From assembly GCF_004296335.1 (NCBI RefSeq), contig NZ_SGIU01000002.1:1005882-1069881 (forward strand): a stretch of 64,000 nucleotides of DNA. The letters run 5' to 3'. The stretch comes from Flagellimonas allohymeniacidonis (GTDB taxonomy: Bacteria > Bacteroidota > Bacteroidia > Flavobacteriales > Flavobacteriaceae). Within the stretch, counting starts at the first letter, position 1. The number at the start of each line of letters is the position of its first letter. This document shows, one piece after another, positions 28,458 through 37,462 of the stretch. The notes beneath the pieces are model-generated. The model did no database searches. It worked only from the letters and a program-made list of their open reading frames with translations, and was not told the origin of the DNA. The position numbers were made by a program, and so were the translations under genes.

Positions 28458-29018
28458 CTTAAAGTCGACTAAGGGTTTCTCTGGAAACGCCCAAATACGA
28501 TGCGAGCATTTTTTTGGGACTCTTTGAAGCAAATCCGGATAGAGGTCAACAAATTGTTTGAAACGATCTTCAGCAGACATGCGCAAAAGGGACAAAATGC
28601 GCTTTTGAAGAGCTACGTACCCTGAATTGGAGCGCACACGCCAAAAACGTTCCATTTTGTGCGATTCTTTACAAAGTTGCTCTCGATTTTCAAGCGAAAT
28701 GGCCAACAACTCGCAATCTTCAACACAATCAATATAGATTGAGGCCTTTTCCCGGTTATAAAATGCGCCGTAGTCTGTTGTCCACCAGGTTTCAGTAGCA
28801 AATTTCAAAATATGCTCCTTGCCGTTGGCATCAAGATAGTATTCCTTTAAACAACCCTTCACTACCCAAAACTCATAGGGGACATTTTCGTTTTCCTGAA
28901 CCAAAAATTGGTGCTTTTTTCTTTTAACGGGTTTAAAGAATGATAAAATATGGGCAAACTCCTCATCGGAAAGTTTAGAGGTAATTTGCTCAATATGTTG
29001 TTTTAGAAGAAGGCTCAT
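28455..29018 (-). pseudogene. Crp/Fnr family regulator with frameshifted helix-turn-helix
   Basis: A cyclic-nucleotide-binding-like domain (~residues 1-120, with FLVQENENVPYEFWVVKGCLKEYY and LKFATETWWTTDYGAF) followed by a dimer helix and the start of the DNA-binding domain (RILSLLRMSAEDRFKQFV). The frame then reads RVPKKCSHRIWAFPEKPLVDFK, unlike any family member. One extra A in the run of seven A (28507-28513) restores PKKMLASYLGVSRETLSRL and a stop at 28459-28461, the standard C-terminus. So the gene is either inactivated, rescued by slippage, or affected by a homopolymer base error. Start placed at ATG 29018; the frame is open to 29090. Confidence 0.8.
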
Positions 29019-29142
29019 TCTGTGGAATAGGCTACTTCGACTTAAAAGTAGCGATTGGTCTAAATTAACGAGCATCATCAACAAAAACAATTTGTTGGAT
29101 TAGGAATAACCTTTCCTAAACAGATTGCAGCTAGAACTTCAG

Positions 29143-29430
29143 CTATTTAAAAATGAACTTTCCCTCTGAATTGATGGGGTGCAAACCCATTATCGCGTCC
29201 TTACACTTGGAACAAACCAAGCCGTGTTCCAATCCGGACTTAGAATCCTCATTGGTGTGTTCGTGAACATGCTTAGGCAAATGAAGCCTAGCCATTATGG
29301 CCTTGGTATCAATAACGCAATCGTAGTAGACCCATTCGCGGCAATTTTTGCTCCATGCCTGCCCTCGGAAGGTCTCCTTTATGTTTAGCCGAAGAAGCTC
29401 TTCTTCCAGAATTTTGAGATGTTCACACAT
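29143..29430 (-). CDS. Conserved small hypothetical protein with CxxC
   Basis: A 95-residue protein not assigned to a family. It starts at ATG 29430 (MCEHLKILEEELLRLNIKET). It has a hydrophilic helix, then WVYYDCVIDTKAIMARL and a histidine-rich stretch (HLPKHVHEHTNEDS), then CSKCKDAIMGLHP with a CxxC that could bind metal together with the nearby histidines. It has no signal peptide, so it is probably cytosolic. It lies 27 bases after the DUF1287 gene on the same strand. Confidence 0.7.
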   Translation of the reverse strand: MCEHLKILEEELLRLNIKETFRGQAWSKNCREWVYYDCVIDTKAIMARLHLPKHVHEHTNEDSKSGLEHGLVCSKCKDAIMGLHPINSEGKFIFK

Positions 29431-29457
29431 AAAGGCAAAGGTATTTAGTAGTACTGT

Positions 29458-30039
29458 TTAAATTTTATACCTGAAATGCCCTATGATTTTAAAATCAAAC
29501 AGGCAGTCCTCCAACTCTTGACCATTTCCGATATTGTGAACAATCAAATTTCGCATACCATCATGTGATTTTTTGTTGACCACAATCCCAATATGGGTGA
29601 CGGCACCACCTAAATTCCAGCAAACGATATCTCCCGGCAAATAATCTTTGGCCCTATTGGAAATGGGCAACTCGGCCCCTTGACGCGTGAAGAAGGTCAT
29701 GAGGTTGGGCACCCTTCTATGATCAATGTTTTTATCAGTGCTGCCTAAACCCCAAATTTTCGGGTACGCTCCAAAGGCAGCCATCATGTCTTCGTGCACT
29801 TCTTTTTGTAGATCTATTCCAATTTTTCGATAAGCACGGATGATTACATCGGTACACACTCCTTTATCGCTGGGCACATCCCCATTTGGGTAATCAATGG
29901 AGAAATAACTCGGGTCATACACGACCCTTTGTTGGGTGAGATCAAGAGCTGCTTCTTCAAGGGCAATCTGGTTTACTGTGGATTGGCAAATACCCCATTT
30001 GAAACAAAACAGTAATCCTATTAGAAATAACCACTTCAT
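29458..30039 (-). CDS. DUF1287 family secreted protein
   Basis: A 193-residue protein with a signal peptide (MKWLFLIGLLFCFKWGICQ). The DUF1287 features are VVYDPSYFSIDYPNGDVPSDKGVCTDVIIRAYRKIGIDLQ, with a conserved cysteine, then WGLGSTDKNIDHRRVPNLMTFF, and DYLPGDIVCWNLGGAVTHIGIVV with a conserved histidine. The Cys/His arrangement suggests an NlpC/P60-like papain fold and a periplasmic peptidase or amidase role, which is inferred. It heads a two-gene unit with the small CxxC protein. Confidence 0.85.
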   Translation of the reverse strand: MKWLFLIGLLFCFKWGICQSTVNQIALEEAALDLTQQRVVYDPSYFSIDYPNGDVPSDKGVCTDVIIRAYRKIGIDLQKEVHEDMMAAFGAYPKIWGLGSTDKNIDHRRVPNLMTFFTRQGAELPISNRAKDYLPGDIVCWNLGGAVTHIGIVVNKKSHDGMRNLIVHNIGNGQELEDCLFDFKIIGHFRYKI

Positions 30040-30116
30040 GCTTTGAAAGGTAAAAGAAAATAGAGAGCTAAGCTCTTAAATAACTATTAAACGTAATTAC
30101 TTGAAGCCCTAGAGCA

Positions 30117-30665
30117 CTATTTGGCCGGGGGTTCGTTCCAAAGGGGAACATCATCCATGGGAATATCTGGCACCTTGGCAAACCAACTTAAGCTATACCG
30201 AAACTGACTTGGCGGGTAGGCGATTGTGGTATCCCTGTTAAAATCACGACTTACATTGCTGATAAGACCATTAGTGCTCAAAATCCAATTGGATTGAATA
30301 GGAAGCAAGGTCATGCTTAGAGTATCGCCGGTAAGTTGCGGCCGCTGTGCATAAAAAGGTTGAATTTGAACAAATAGCTCCTTGCCATTGGCAATGGTCA
30401 AAAAATCACCATTTACGGTGTGTTCAACACTTCTTGTAGTATCATTTTTTCTTCGGGACGCCCACCCCACCCGAATGGGATAGCCTTTTCGTGCAATGGC
30501 CAACAGCTCACTTTTACTACCAAATATGGCATTGCCATTAGGGTCGTTTTTATAGATTAATTGCCAAGCCTGGGAGTCATTCAATGTATCATTTTTTTTG
30601 TTTTGATTAGTACACGATACTAAGAACAGGACGATCAGAACGATTTTAAGGAATTTAGATTTCAT
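30117..30665 (-). CDS. Hypothetical lipoprotein
   Basis: A 182-residue protein with a lipoprotein signal: MKSKFLKIVLIVLFLVSCTNQ, lipobox LVSC with Cys18. The mature part has a KNDPNGNAIFGSKSELLAIARKGYPIRVGWASRR segment and ends PDIPMDDVPLWNEPPAK. I do not recognise the family. It is probably anchored in the inner or outer membrane facing the periplasm. It is transcribed divergently from the NIPSNAP gene across a 146-base gap. Confidence 0.75.
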   Translation of the reverse strand: MKSKFLKIVLIVLFLVSCTNQNKKNDTLNDSQAWQLIYKNDPNGNAIFGSKSELLAIARKGYPIRVGWASRRKNDTTRSVEHTVNGDFLTIANGKELFVQIQPFYAQRPQLTGDTLSMTLLPIQSNWILSTNGLISNVSRDFNRDTTIAYPPSQFRYSLSWFAKVPDIPMDDVPLWNEPPAK

Positions 30666-30811
30666 TTGTTTTTGGATTGATGTTTATAAGAGGCTAACGA
30701 AGTTAAGGGCTAAATCGTAGAATGCCATAACAAATTAAAGTTGAAAAGGGCAAACACTTTTACACCATTAAATTAATGATTACTTTAAGAGCCAAATCAA
30801 CCTGACATCCA

Positions 30812-31558
30812 ATGAAAACAAGAATTGTATCCGTATTTCTCTTTCTTCTAATTGGTTTTGGAGTTTGTGCCCAAGAAGAAGTATATGAACTTAGAACCTA
30901 TGAGCTGGGCTTTTTCGGACCGGCCGAAGTTTTACACAACTACTTTGAGCAAGCACTCATCCCTGCACTGAATCGACAAGGCATCGACAATGTTGGGGCT
31001 TTTGAAGAATCGGTTGAGACCATGCCCAAGAAGATATATCTTTTGATTGGCTATGACAATATCCAATCTTTTCAAGATAGCAAGGATGCATTGGCAAAAG
31101 ACGAAAAATACCTGCAAGATGCAGACTCGTACCTGAATGCTCCAGAGGCGTCTATCCCTTTTAAAAGAATTTCCACAAGTTTAATTCGCTCCACCACAGG
31201 CTTCCCAAAATTGGTAAAACCAAACGATGATGCGAATCTTTTCGAGCTACGGATTTATGACAGCTACAATGAAGATGCTTTGCGAAGAAAAGTGAAGATG
31301 TTCAACGATAGTGAGTTTGTGATTTTTGATGAGGTTGGACTGCCCATGGTGTTTTTTGGCCACAACATCGCAGGAAATCAGATGCCTTGTCTTACTTATT
31401 TGTTGGCGTTTAAAGATATGAATGCACATGGGGAGGCCTGGTCAAAATTTCTGGCCCATCCAGAATGGGTTCGGATTCTGAAACTTGAAGAATATGCCAA
31501 TACGATTAATGAGATTACCCGGGTATTTTTAAAACCATTGCCGTATTCGCAACTGTAA
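30812..31558 (+). CDS. NIPSNAP family secreted protein
   Basis: A 248-residue protein with signal peptide MKTRIVSVFLFLLIGFGVCAQ. It has two NIPSNAP-type dimeric alpha/beta-barrel domains: VYELRTYELGFFGPAEVLHNYFEQALIPALNRQGI (residues ~24-120) and LFELRIYDSYNEDALRRKVKMFNDSEFVIFDEVGL (~140-245). The ELRTY/ELRIY strand openings are the family hallmark. Function of bacterial members is unknown. It is the only + strand gene between 25.6 and 63.4 kb, and converges on an NTF2-like lipoprotein gene 19 bases away. Confidence 0.87.
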   Translation: MKTRIVSVFLFLLIGFGVCAQEEVYELRTYELGFFGPAEVLHNYFEQALIPALNRQGIDNVGAFEESVETMPKKIYLLIGYDNIQSFQDSKDALAKDEKYLQDADSYLNAPEASIPFKRISTSLIRSTTGFPKLVKPNDDANLFELRIYDSYNEDALRRKVKMFNDSEFVIFDEVGLPMVFFGHNIAGNQMPCLTYLLAFKDMNAHGEAWSKFLAHPEWVRILKLEEYANTINEITRVFLKPLPYSQL

Positions 31559-31577
31559 AGGACTTGTTGTAACGTTC

Positions 31578-32093
31578 TTACTTTTCCCCTTGTAAGCCAT
31601 AAATAGTGGTTTGCATGCCGGCGATTTTCCATTGGCCGTCCACTTTTTCCATAAGTCGTGTCTCACGTTTTAGCCCTCGCAATGAATCTTGTTGTTCGTA
31701 GGTGACCCATGCCCCATTTCCGTACAAGCGAACCTCAATGTCTTTTACCATTGAGGGCACTGGCTCAGGTTCTGGATGCTCTTCAATAAAGGTTTTTACA
31801 AAACCACTGATTTCTTCCCATCCGACCGATTCTGAAAAAGTGCTATCGGCAAAGTTGATGTATATTTTGGTAATTGTGGGGTCATGTACCCATTTGTCTT
31901 TCCAGCCCTCATAATCTCTTTGAAAAGCAGCTGCAGTTTCCTGATGCAAGGTTTCCAAAATGGCTTTCTTCTCGGATTCATAATTGATTTCGGGGGTGAT
32001 GGAAACATCATCCTTTTCCGTTTGGGTCTCTTTGCATCCCGCGAGACATAGAAATAATGTTAAAAGGATTGTGGTCAGCGAGTTCTTGATCAT
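31578..32093 (-). CDS. NTF2-like (SnoaL-type) lipoprotein
   Basis: A 171-residue protein with a lipobox (LFLCLAGCKETQ, Cys20). After a spacer, EKKAILETLHQETAAAFQRDYEGWKDKWVHDP, the SVGWEEISGFVKTFIEEHP helix and the strands VRLYGNGAWVTYEQ, KRETRLMEKVDGQWKIAGMQTTIYG are typical of a cone-shaped NTF2-like fold. Such proteins bind small ligands or stabilise partners. No catalytic residue is evident. It is anchored outside the cytoplasm. It lies 26 bases downstream of a VOC gene. Confidence 0.8.
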   Translation of the reverse strand: MIKNSLTTILLTLFLCLAGCKETQTEKDDVSITPEINYESEKKAILETLHQETAAAFQRDYEGWKDKWVHDPTITKIYINFADSTFSESVGWEEISGFVKTFIEEHPEPEPVPSMVKDIEVRLYGNGAWVTYEQQDSLRGLKRETRLMEKVDGQWKIAGMQTTIYGLQGEK

Positions 32094-32119
32094 ACTTTTT
32101 TGAATGAGCAGCTTAGGGG

Positions 32120-32491
32120 TTAAACGTGTTGATCAATTAGAATAGCATTTCCATCGGGATCTAACAGTGTGATACTGGCAGGCCCAGTTGTACTTTCATC
32201 AGCTTCTTTCTGCAAAGCCACCCCTTTTTCCTTTAAAGAGCTTTGAATTTGTCGTACATCATCAAAATCATCCAGTTTTTGCGCATTGGCGTTCCATCCG
32301 GGGTTAAAGGTCAATATGTTGTTTTCAAACATGCCTTGGAACAGGCCGATAAGGGTGTCCTCGTTTTTCATAATAAGGTAGTTTCTGTCCATATCACCCG
32401 CAAAAACTTGAAATCCCAAAGTTTCATAAAACGTTTTGGAAGCCTTGATGTCCTTTACACTAAGACTTACCGAAAATGCTCCTAATTTCAT
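32120..32491 (-). CDS. VOC family protein (glyoxalase fold)
   Basis: A 123-residue protein started at ATG 32491 ([30 protein letters not shown]); the frame is open 12 codons further up. It has one VOC beta-alpha-beta-beta-beta pair: [20 protein letters not shown] at the N-terminus and [21 protein letters not shown] at the end. It is probably a dimeric metal-binding enzyme or resistance-type binding protein. The specific reaction is unknown. It lies 4 bases from the end of the amidohydrolase gene and is probably in the same operon. Confidence 0.85.
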   Translation of the reverse strand: MKLGAFSVSLSVKDIKASKTFYETLGFQVFAGDMDRNYLIMKNEDTLIGLFQGMFENNILTFNPGWNANAQKLDDFDDVRQIQSSLKEKGVALQKEADESTTGPASITLLDPDGNAILIDQHV

Positions 32492-32495
32492 TTCT

Positions 32496-33797
32496 TTATT
32501 CTGTTTTGGATTTATAGATTTTCCCATCTTTCATGACGAAAGATACGTCCTCTAGAATTTCGATGTTCTCCAAAGGATTTCCTTTTACGGCAATAAGATC
32601 GGCCCATTTGCCATCTTCAACACTTCCTGTTTTCTTGTCGATTCCAATGAGTTCCGCTGCATTGATTGTTGCCGATTGTATAATATGTAAGGGTTTCATA
32701 CCCGCATCCTGCATGAGCTTAAATTGTTCGGCATTCCGCCCATGCTCAAAAATTGATGCATCTGTGCCGAAGGCCATTTTTACCCCTTTTTTGTAGGCCA
32801 TACCGAATTTCTTCGCATAATCATAGTAGAGTTCTTGATTACTTTGATCAATTTCTTTATCAGTTATATCTTCATTCATTTCGATTAAGCTTATATAGGC
32901 AGCTAATAAGTCCATGACAAGATATACCCCATATTGCCTCATCAGATCAAGCGACTCTTGATCTAAGAAGGTTCCGTGCTCTATGGAGTTAACACCGGCT
33001 TTGATAGCATTTTTAATTCCATCTGCTCCATGCGCATGGGCAGCAACCCTTAATCCTCTTTTGTTAGCTTCGATGACCGCAGCCTGAATTTCTTCAACAG
33101 AGAAAGATGCGGCTCCGGGTATGGAGTTTGAGGTTCCAAAACCCCCTGTTGCATTTATTTTTAGTAAATCAACACCACTTTTGATAAGTGTTCGCGCACG
33201 TTTTTTGACTTCAACCTCCCCATCCACAGGATTTCCTGGATTAGGCTCAAGTTTAAGATGGGGCGCCATCCAATTGCCCCAGGCGCCATGACCACCCGTC
33301 ATAGTAATTGCCTTTCCGCTAACATACATTCTTGGTCCTTCAATCCAACCATCTTTGATGGCATCACGCAGGGCAACATCACTGAAAAAATAACCTCCAA
33401 CGTCACGAACGGTGGTGAAACCGGCATGTAAAGTTTTTTTGGCATACAGGGAACCAAGAATACCATATGATGCGATGGGAAGCTCATAAACATCCAATGA
33501 TTTATTAAAGGAAGGTCCGGTCAAATGGGTATGACAATCAATCAACCCCGGCAGAACGGTATATTCAGATAGGTCTAAGTAATCATCAATTTCAGATAAA
33601 TCAAGTTGATATGAAATTTTGGTAATCGTATTGCCTTGGATGGAAATCAGGACATTTTGCTTGAGTTGGCCCGTTCTCACATCCAACAGATTTCCTGCCA
33701 AAATATGCTGTGCTGATTCTTGGGCCAATGCTCCATGCAGAGAAAGCAGTAAGAAAACAAGAAGAAAAAGGATGATTTTGAGAAGGCGCTGAATCAT
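32496..33797 (-). CDS. Secreted amidohydrolase family metal-dependent hydrolase
   Basis: A 433-residue protein with signal peptide ([26 protein letters not shown]). The amidohydrolase (TIM barrel) metal ligands are visible: [11 protein letters not shown] (H-x-H), [11 protein letters not shown] with the bridging lysine, [21 protein letters not shown] and [13 protein letters not shown] (aspartate). Small beta-sandwich halves flank the barrel ([13 protein letters not shown] at the start, [17 protein letters not shown] at the end). It resembles imidazolonepropionase- or prolidase-like Zn hydrolases exported in Bacteroidota, which act on cyclic or peptide-like amides. Substrate is unknown. Confidence 0.88.
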   Translation of the reverse strand: MIQRLLKIILFLLVFLLLSLHGALAQESAQHILAGNLLDVRTGQLKQNVLISIQGNTITKISYQLDLSEIDDYLDLSEYTVLPGLIDCHTHLTGPSFNKSLDVYELPIASYGILGSLYAKKTLHAGFTTVRDVGGYFFSDVALRDAIKDGWIEGPRMYVSGKAITMTGGHGAWGNWMAPHLKLEPNPGNPVDGEVEVKKRARTLIKSGVDLLKINATGGFGTSNSIPGAASFSVEEIQAAVIEANKRGLRVAAHAHGADGIKNAIKAGVNSIEHGTFLDQESLDLMRQYGVYLVMDLLAAYISLIEMNEDITDKEIDQSNQELYYDYAKKFGMAYKKGVKMAFGTDASIFEHGRNAEQFKLMQDAGMKPLHIIQSATINAAELIGIDKKTGSVEDGKWADLIAVKGNPLENIEILEDVSFVMKDGKIYKSKTE

Positions 33798-33877
33798 AGG
33801 CTTTAAGGTAGCAAAAAACTAGCATTGAAATGTCTTCTAACTCTTAATTCATGGGGCAAGGGAGGAACAAACTTGAT

Positions 33878-34213
33878 TCAACCTGCTTTCGTGTAACTGA
33901 CCAAGAGCATATTATCCTTTACCATACCAATACCGAAGTCAGTGGTATTCCCATTCTCTTTCCAGGTAAGATGGTAAGTTCCGGATTCGAATGAAATGGT
34001 CAAATGAAGTTTTGGAGATGTGCTTCCATTTGTATCCGTGTAGGTAATCTCAAATTCCCCTTCAAACCTTTGGGTTTGGTTCAGTTCGGTCAATCGTATG
34101 CCACGTCCCGTTCCTCGCTCTAGTTCGGCATCTTTGCGAAATACCCATTCGGCGTATATTTCATCTTCCGTTTCTGTATAGACCACACAACCCAATTTGA
34201 TGTTGCTCTCCAT
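33878..34213 (-). CDS. Small hypothetical protein
   Basis: A 111-residue protein without signal peptide or membrane segments. It is rich in beta strands (KLGCVVYTETEDEIYAEWVF, RFEGEFEITYTD, KLHLTISFESGTYHLTWKE, GIGMVKDNMLLVSYTK). The layout suggests a single beta-barrel or lipocalin-like sheet. I do not recognise the family. It lies 9 bases after the GyrI-like gene and is probably co-transcribed with it. Confidence 0.68.
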   Translation of the reverse strand: MESNIKLGCVVYTETEDEIYAEWVFRKDAELERGTGRGIRLTELNQTQRFEGEFEITYTDTNGSTSPKLHLTISFESGTYHLTWKENGNTTDFGIGMVKDNMLLVSYTKAG

Positions 34214-34222
34214 AGATGTGGT

Positions 34223-34675
34223 TTATAAAATGGAAATGTAGGTTTCCACCTCTGCATTGTCGCCGTCGTAGTACTTTGCGCCGTGTATGGTAACATCAAC
34301 GTGAAAAGCTCTTTTTAGGGCTTTGTTCTCCCAAATTTCTGTCCAGGTTTTCACAATGGCTTCTGGCATTTTACCTTTTGAAACAAACTTTTGGCTTTTA
34401 CCGATGCATAGTTCACGTCCGGTAAAACCCTTTGGAATATCATCAAGGGTTATCACAGGAAGCCCGATAATGATCGTGTATTTCCCCAAATCTTGATTTT
34501 CGTAATCGGTATACACGGCGTAAATGTCTGTATTGACCCTGTTCGGAACTTGGCTCTGTATGTCCTCTCCCCAAAATCGGCCCCAGAGTTTCTCTATGTC
34601 ATGTAGCGATTGTCCATTTTGATTGGTGGTCTCCATGGCAATTCCAATAATCTTAAAGCAGTCCAAAGGTTCCAT
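34223..34675 (-). CDS. GyrI-like / AraC effector-binding domain protein
   Basis: A 150-residue stand-alone SOUL/GyrI-like domain: FKIIGIAMETTNQNGQSLHDIEKLWGRFW at the N-terminus, IYAVYTDYENQDLGKYTIIIGLPV in the middle, and the terminal FHVDVTIHGAKYYDGDNAEVETYISI. These match the integron-associated and BmrR/Rob-type effector-binding family. Such proteins bind small hydrophobic ligands in the cytosol. The exact ligand is unknown. Stand-alone copies of this domain are common in gene-cassette regions. Confidence 0.82.
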   Translation of the reverse strand: MEPLDCFKIIGIAMETTNQNGQSLHDIEKLWGRFWGEDIQSQVPNRVNTDIYAVYTDYENQDLGKYTIIIGLPVITLDDIPKGFTGRELCIGKSQKFVSKGKMPEAIVKTWTEIWENKALKRAFHVDVTIHGAKYYDGDNAEVETYISIL

Positions 34676-34735
34676 CTTTCCTGGTTCTTATTTCGAATTA
34701 GGTTGGGTTTTCAATCGGAAAGATACTGAGATAAA

Positions 34736-34766
34736 TAAAAAGGGCTCAAGTCTCTGCCTGAACCCC
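34736..34766 (-). terminator. Rho-independent terminator after VOC gene
   Basis: On the - strand, GGGTTCA/TGAGCCC form a seven-pair stem (one U-G) at 34759-34765 and 34742-34748 with a 10-base loop, followed by a short T run (34737-34741). It lies about 30 bases after the stop of the gene at 34797. Confidence 0.6.
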
Positions 34767-34796
34767 TTCTTCTTTTGTGTAAGCACGCTAAACATT

Positions 34797-35246
34797 TTAT
34801 TCCTCAGGCTTGGTATAGGTCACAATGTCAATTCCAACTCCATTCGGGTCAACAATGGCAAAGTGTCTATCCCCCCAAGGTTCATCCCTAATCTCAATTT
34901 CCATGGCACAGCCTTTATTTTTTAGCTCTTCGTAAACTTTGTCCACATCGTCCACCTCAATGGTGAGATATATCCCTTGCCCTCTAAAAGGGGATTGAAA
35001 AATAGGCTTCTGACTTGGGTGATTCGGTAATAGAAAACTGAGTTCCGCTGATTTGTTTGGAGTTTGCAGTAGCATGTAAAAGTCATTTTCAAATAACACC
35101 TTAAAGTCTAGCGTCTTAGTGTAAAACTCTTTGGTTTCCTCTAATTTTTCGGTAATAATTCCTGCGTTCAATTTCATATTGTGTGCGGTTTGTGCATTTA
35201 CCAATCCGACCATTAGTAAAAATGCGATGAATACCATTTTTCTCAT
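34797..35246 (-). CDS. Exported VOC family (glyoxalase-fold) protein
   Basis: A 149-residue protein started at ATG 35246, which yields a signal peptide (MRKMVFIAFLLMVGLVNAQ). The VOC domain follows: NAGIITEKLEETKEFYTKTLDFKVLF, then GIYLTIEVDDVDKVYEELKNKG and DRHFAIVDPNGVGIDIVTYTK. A later ATG (MKLNAGI) would give an ordinary cytosolic VOC protein; the hydrophobic leader and the -7 box just upstream favour the exported form. Ligand is unknown. A terminator follows the gene. Confidence 0.8.
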   Translation of the reverse strand: MRKMVFIAFLLMVGLVNAQTAHNMKLNAGIITEKLEETKEFYTKTLDFKVLFENDFYMLLQTPNKSAELSFLLPNHPSQKPIFQSPFRGQGIYLTIEVDDVDKVYEELKNKGCAMEIEIRDEPWGDRHFAIVDPNGVGIDIVTYTKPEE

Positions 35247-35264
35247 GTCCACGTATTTGTTGCT

Positions 35265-35272
35265 CAAATGTA
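35265..35272 (-). promoter_or_regulatory. -7 box for exported VOC gene
   Basis: Read on the - strand, TACATTTG is a perfect TAnnTTTG match, 18 bases before the ATG at 35246. No clear -33 TTG is seen at 17-19 bases. Confidence 0.4.
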
Positions 35273-35313
35273 GCTTGAGCGAATAGGGAGAGATTGTAAA
35301 AATCGGACAAAAC

Positions 35314-36126
35314 TTAGCGGAAGGCTTCAGATGGGGTTACGCCGTAAAAAGTCTTGAAATTTTTAATAAAATGGGCCTGGTCAAAGAAACCCACATCGAA
35401 ATACAGTTTGTTTGCCTTAAGGCTTTGATTGGAAGCTTTTGCACTTAGAATGTGCTGAAAACGAACAACATTGCTAAAAGCCTTGGGTGTGGTTCCGATA
35501 TAATAGTTGAAAATTCTACGAAGTTGGCGGGGGCTCAAGCCTGTATCCAGGTCTTTCTCGGTATCTAAAAATCCGTTTTTTTGAAAAATAAGATGTAGTG
35601 AACTGAAAAATCTTTGGTCAAACTTTAGCTCCCGTTTATTTAACACTTTTCCCAATTGCATGTTTAAATGTCCCGCCACTTTTTCAAAGGGAAGGGATGC
35701 CTTGACTACTTTGGAAATCCAGGCGGAAAAATCAGGCAATACATTTTTTAAATCTTGAGATCGATTACTAAGCAGTTTTGCATCGATTCCAAACAAGAGA
35801 GAAAAGGCAGAGGGCAAAAACCGAATTCCGATATAGTCGAATTCTTTACCGATTGAGAACTCTGCATATTTTCTGCAAAAGCCCATCACAAAATTTTCAG
35901 ATGGACGATTATGATTAAAGAATATGTCGATACACCCGTCGGAAACCACGCTATAAACATAGGGCTTGGCTAGGGCTTGCTTGGTTTTTAGCTGCCAAAA
36001 ACAATAAACGAAATCTTCAATTTTTTTATTGGGCCTTATTTCGTGGTAAAAGATATCCGTGTTTTCAGCCTTTACTGTGGGCTGAATCGGGTTATAAAAT
36101 TCTTTTATGGCTTCAAATTCTTTCAA
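35314..36126 (-). CDS. AraC family transcriptional regulator
   Basis: A 270-residue protein. The N-terminal ~130 residues (FYHEIRPNKKIEDFVYCFWQLKTK, VVSDGCIDIFFNHN, DYIGIRFLPSAFSLLFG) are the cupin-like sensor found with this AraC subclass (DUF6597-type). The C-terminal ~100 residues form the AraC/XylS double helix-turn-helix: TGLSPRQLRRIFNYYIGTTPKAF and YFDVGFFDQAHFIKNFKTFYGVTPSEAF. It probably controls neighbouring genes such as the exported VOC gene downstream (67 bases away), which is inferred. Confidence 0.9.
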   Translation of the reverse strand: MKEFEAIKEFYNPIQPTVKAENTDIFYHEIRPNKKIEDFVYCFWQLKTKQALAKPYVYSVVSDGCIDIFFNHNRPSENFVMGFCRKYAEFSIGKEFDYIGIRFLPSAFSLLFGIDAKLLSNRSQDLKNVLPDFSAWISKVVKASLPFEKVAGHLNMQLGKVLNKRELKFDQRFFSSLHLIFQKNGFLDTEKDLDTGLSPRQLRRIFNYYIGTTPKAFSNVVRFQHILSAKASNQSLKANKLYFDVGFFDQAHFIKNFKTFYGVTPSEAFR

Positions 36127-36192
36127 TTCTTGTTTTTGGTGACAGAATAACAGAATTAATCCGCTTGAATCTAAAAATAACGTATTGCAGAT

Positions 36193-36933
36193 TTAATTAT
36201 GAGATGGTAATTTTTGGTATTCCCTACCTTCCCTGACCATAGAAGTGTCATTTTTTCTCTCTTCTATAAAAGCAAGAACCTGATCTATGGTTTTTTGATC
36301 AAGTTCTTTTTTTTGAACCTTCTTTTGGTTGTCATCGATAAAGTAACCCCCTTCAATTTCAAATGATATTCGGGAGAGATCCCTCACCATATTTGCATAG
36401 TAATTATGAAACAGCTTTAGTTCGTTGATAGAATCGTTGACCTGAACCATGAAGCGCTTGATTTGAGTTTGATATCCTTGGGTTTGATATTCAATTTTTA
36501 TTGTGTCAGCCCTTTTTAAAATAACAGAGACCTCGTCTTCCTCTGAGGTAAACTCCGGTATTTTCACTTGAGTATGCTGGTCGTCCACGACTAGGGCTTC
36601 GGTTTTTTCGTCGTAGGGCCTGTAGTAATGCAAAACGATATCGTCCTTGTTCTTGGGATTGCTTCCACCGTAGATAAAAAAGTCTTGCATTAAATCTTTG
36701 TCTGGATAAAAAACCAGCACATTGTTGTTGAAGACGCCGTATTCTCCGTACACCTTCAAATCAACATTACCAAAGGAGGCAAAATAGAAAAACGTTTTAT
36801 TTTCCAAAAGGTAAACACCAGCGGCAACTTCAAAACTGGACAAATCATAAAACCCCTCTGCAGTTTTGTGGGGATCTTGAGCATGTGTTGAAGTCATAAA
36901 CAGGGCGGTTAAGATTAATACATAACGAAACAT
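36193..36933 (-). CDS. Hypothetical secreted protein
   Basis: A 246-residue protein with signal peptide (MFRYVLILTALFMTSTHAQ). The mature chain is acidic with alternating strands (VAAGVYLLENKTFFYFASFG, VDLKVYGEYGVFNNNVLVFYP) and a charged C-terminal helix (KKVQKKELDQKTIDQVLAFIEERK). I do not recognise the family. It is probably periplasmic. It lies 66 bases upstream of the AraC gene on the same strand. Confidence 0.72.
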   Translation of the reverse strand: MFRYVLILTALFMTSTHAQDPHKTAEGFYDLSSFEVAAGVYLLENKTFFYFASFGNVDLKVYGEYGVFNNNVLVFYPDKDLMQDFFIYGGSNPKNKDDIVLHYYRPYDEKTEALVVDDQHTQVKIPEFTSEEDEVSVILKRADTIKIEYQTQGYQTQIKRFMVQVNDSINELKLFHNYYANMVRDLSRISFEIEGGYFIDDNQKKVQKKELDQKTIDQVLAFIEERKNDTSMVREGREYQKLPSHN

Positions 36934-37005
36934 GGGCTGACGTGATTCTATGAACTCTTAAAAATAGGGATTAAACCCGATGGGTTGTAGGCCTTGTCAC
37001 GAAAG

Positions 37006-37431
37006 TTATTTTCCCTTTTCTTGATAAATGATGATCTGCAGCCCATCAGGATCTCTTAAGTAGAGATAGTGGGAGCCCCAAGGGCGAAGTACGGGACCCC
37101 TGGCCCTCCATTTTTCATGTAAAAGGCCGGCCCAATAGTTGACATCTTCCGTTCTCAACTGAATATCAGCTTTATCATTTTCAAAGCTTTCGCTAAATGC
37201 CTTTTGATAATAGCTATGATCCTGGGTTATTTCAGAAATTTCCAAAAACGCGTTACTGCCCTGAGGTCCCAGCCTCAGAATTACGCCCTTTGAACCGTTG
37301 CCATCGTTGTATTCCTCTGCGATTTCCAAACTGAGAATTTGAGTATAAAATGTTTTTGAAGCTTCAAAGTTCTTCGTTCGTATTACCGTTTTTAAGCTTA
37401 ATAAGCTATTCTGGGGAGAAACGTTTTCCAT
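37006..37431 (-). CDS. VOC family protein (bleomycin-resistance-like)
   Basis: A 141-residue protein with no signal peptide. VOC motifs: SLKTVIRTKNFEASKTFYTQILSLEIAEEY at the N-terminus, KGVILRLGPQGSNAFLEI in the middle, and GSHYLYLRDPDGLQIIIYQE at the end (D-P-D-G plus the terminal metal-ligand strand). It is probably a dimer in the cytosol. Ligand is unknown. Its start lies 31 bases from an attC-like palindrome. Confidence 0.87.
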   Translation of the reverse strand: MENVSPQNSLLSLKTVIRTKNFEASKTFYTQILSLEIAEEYNDGNGSKGVILRLGPQGSNAFLEISEITQDHSYYQKAFSESFENDKADIQLRTEDVNYWAGLLHEKWRARGPVLRPWGSHYLYLRDPDGLQIIIYQEKGK

Positions 37432-37462
37432 ATGAATCGTTTTCGTAAGATATTGGAGTGCT

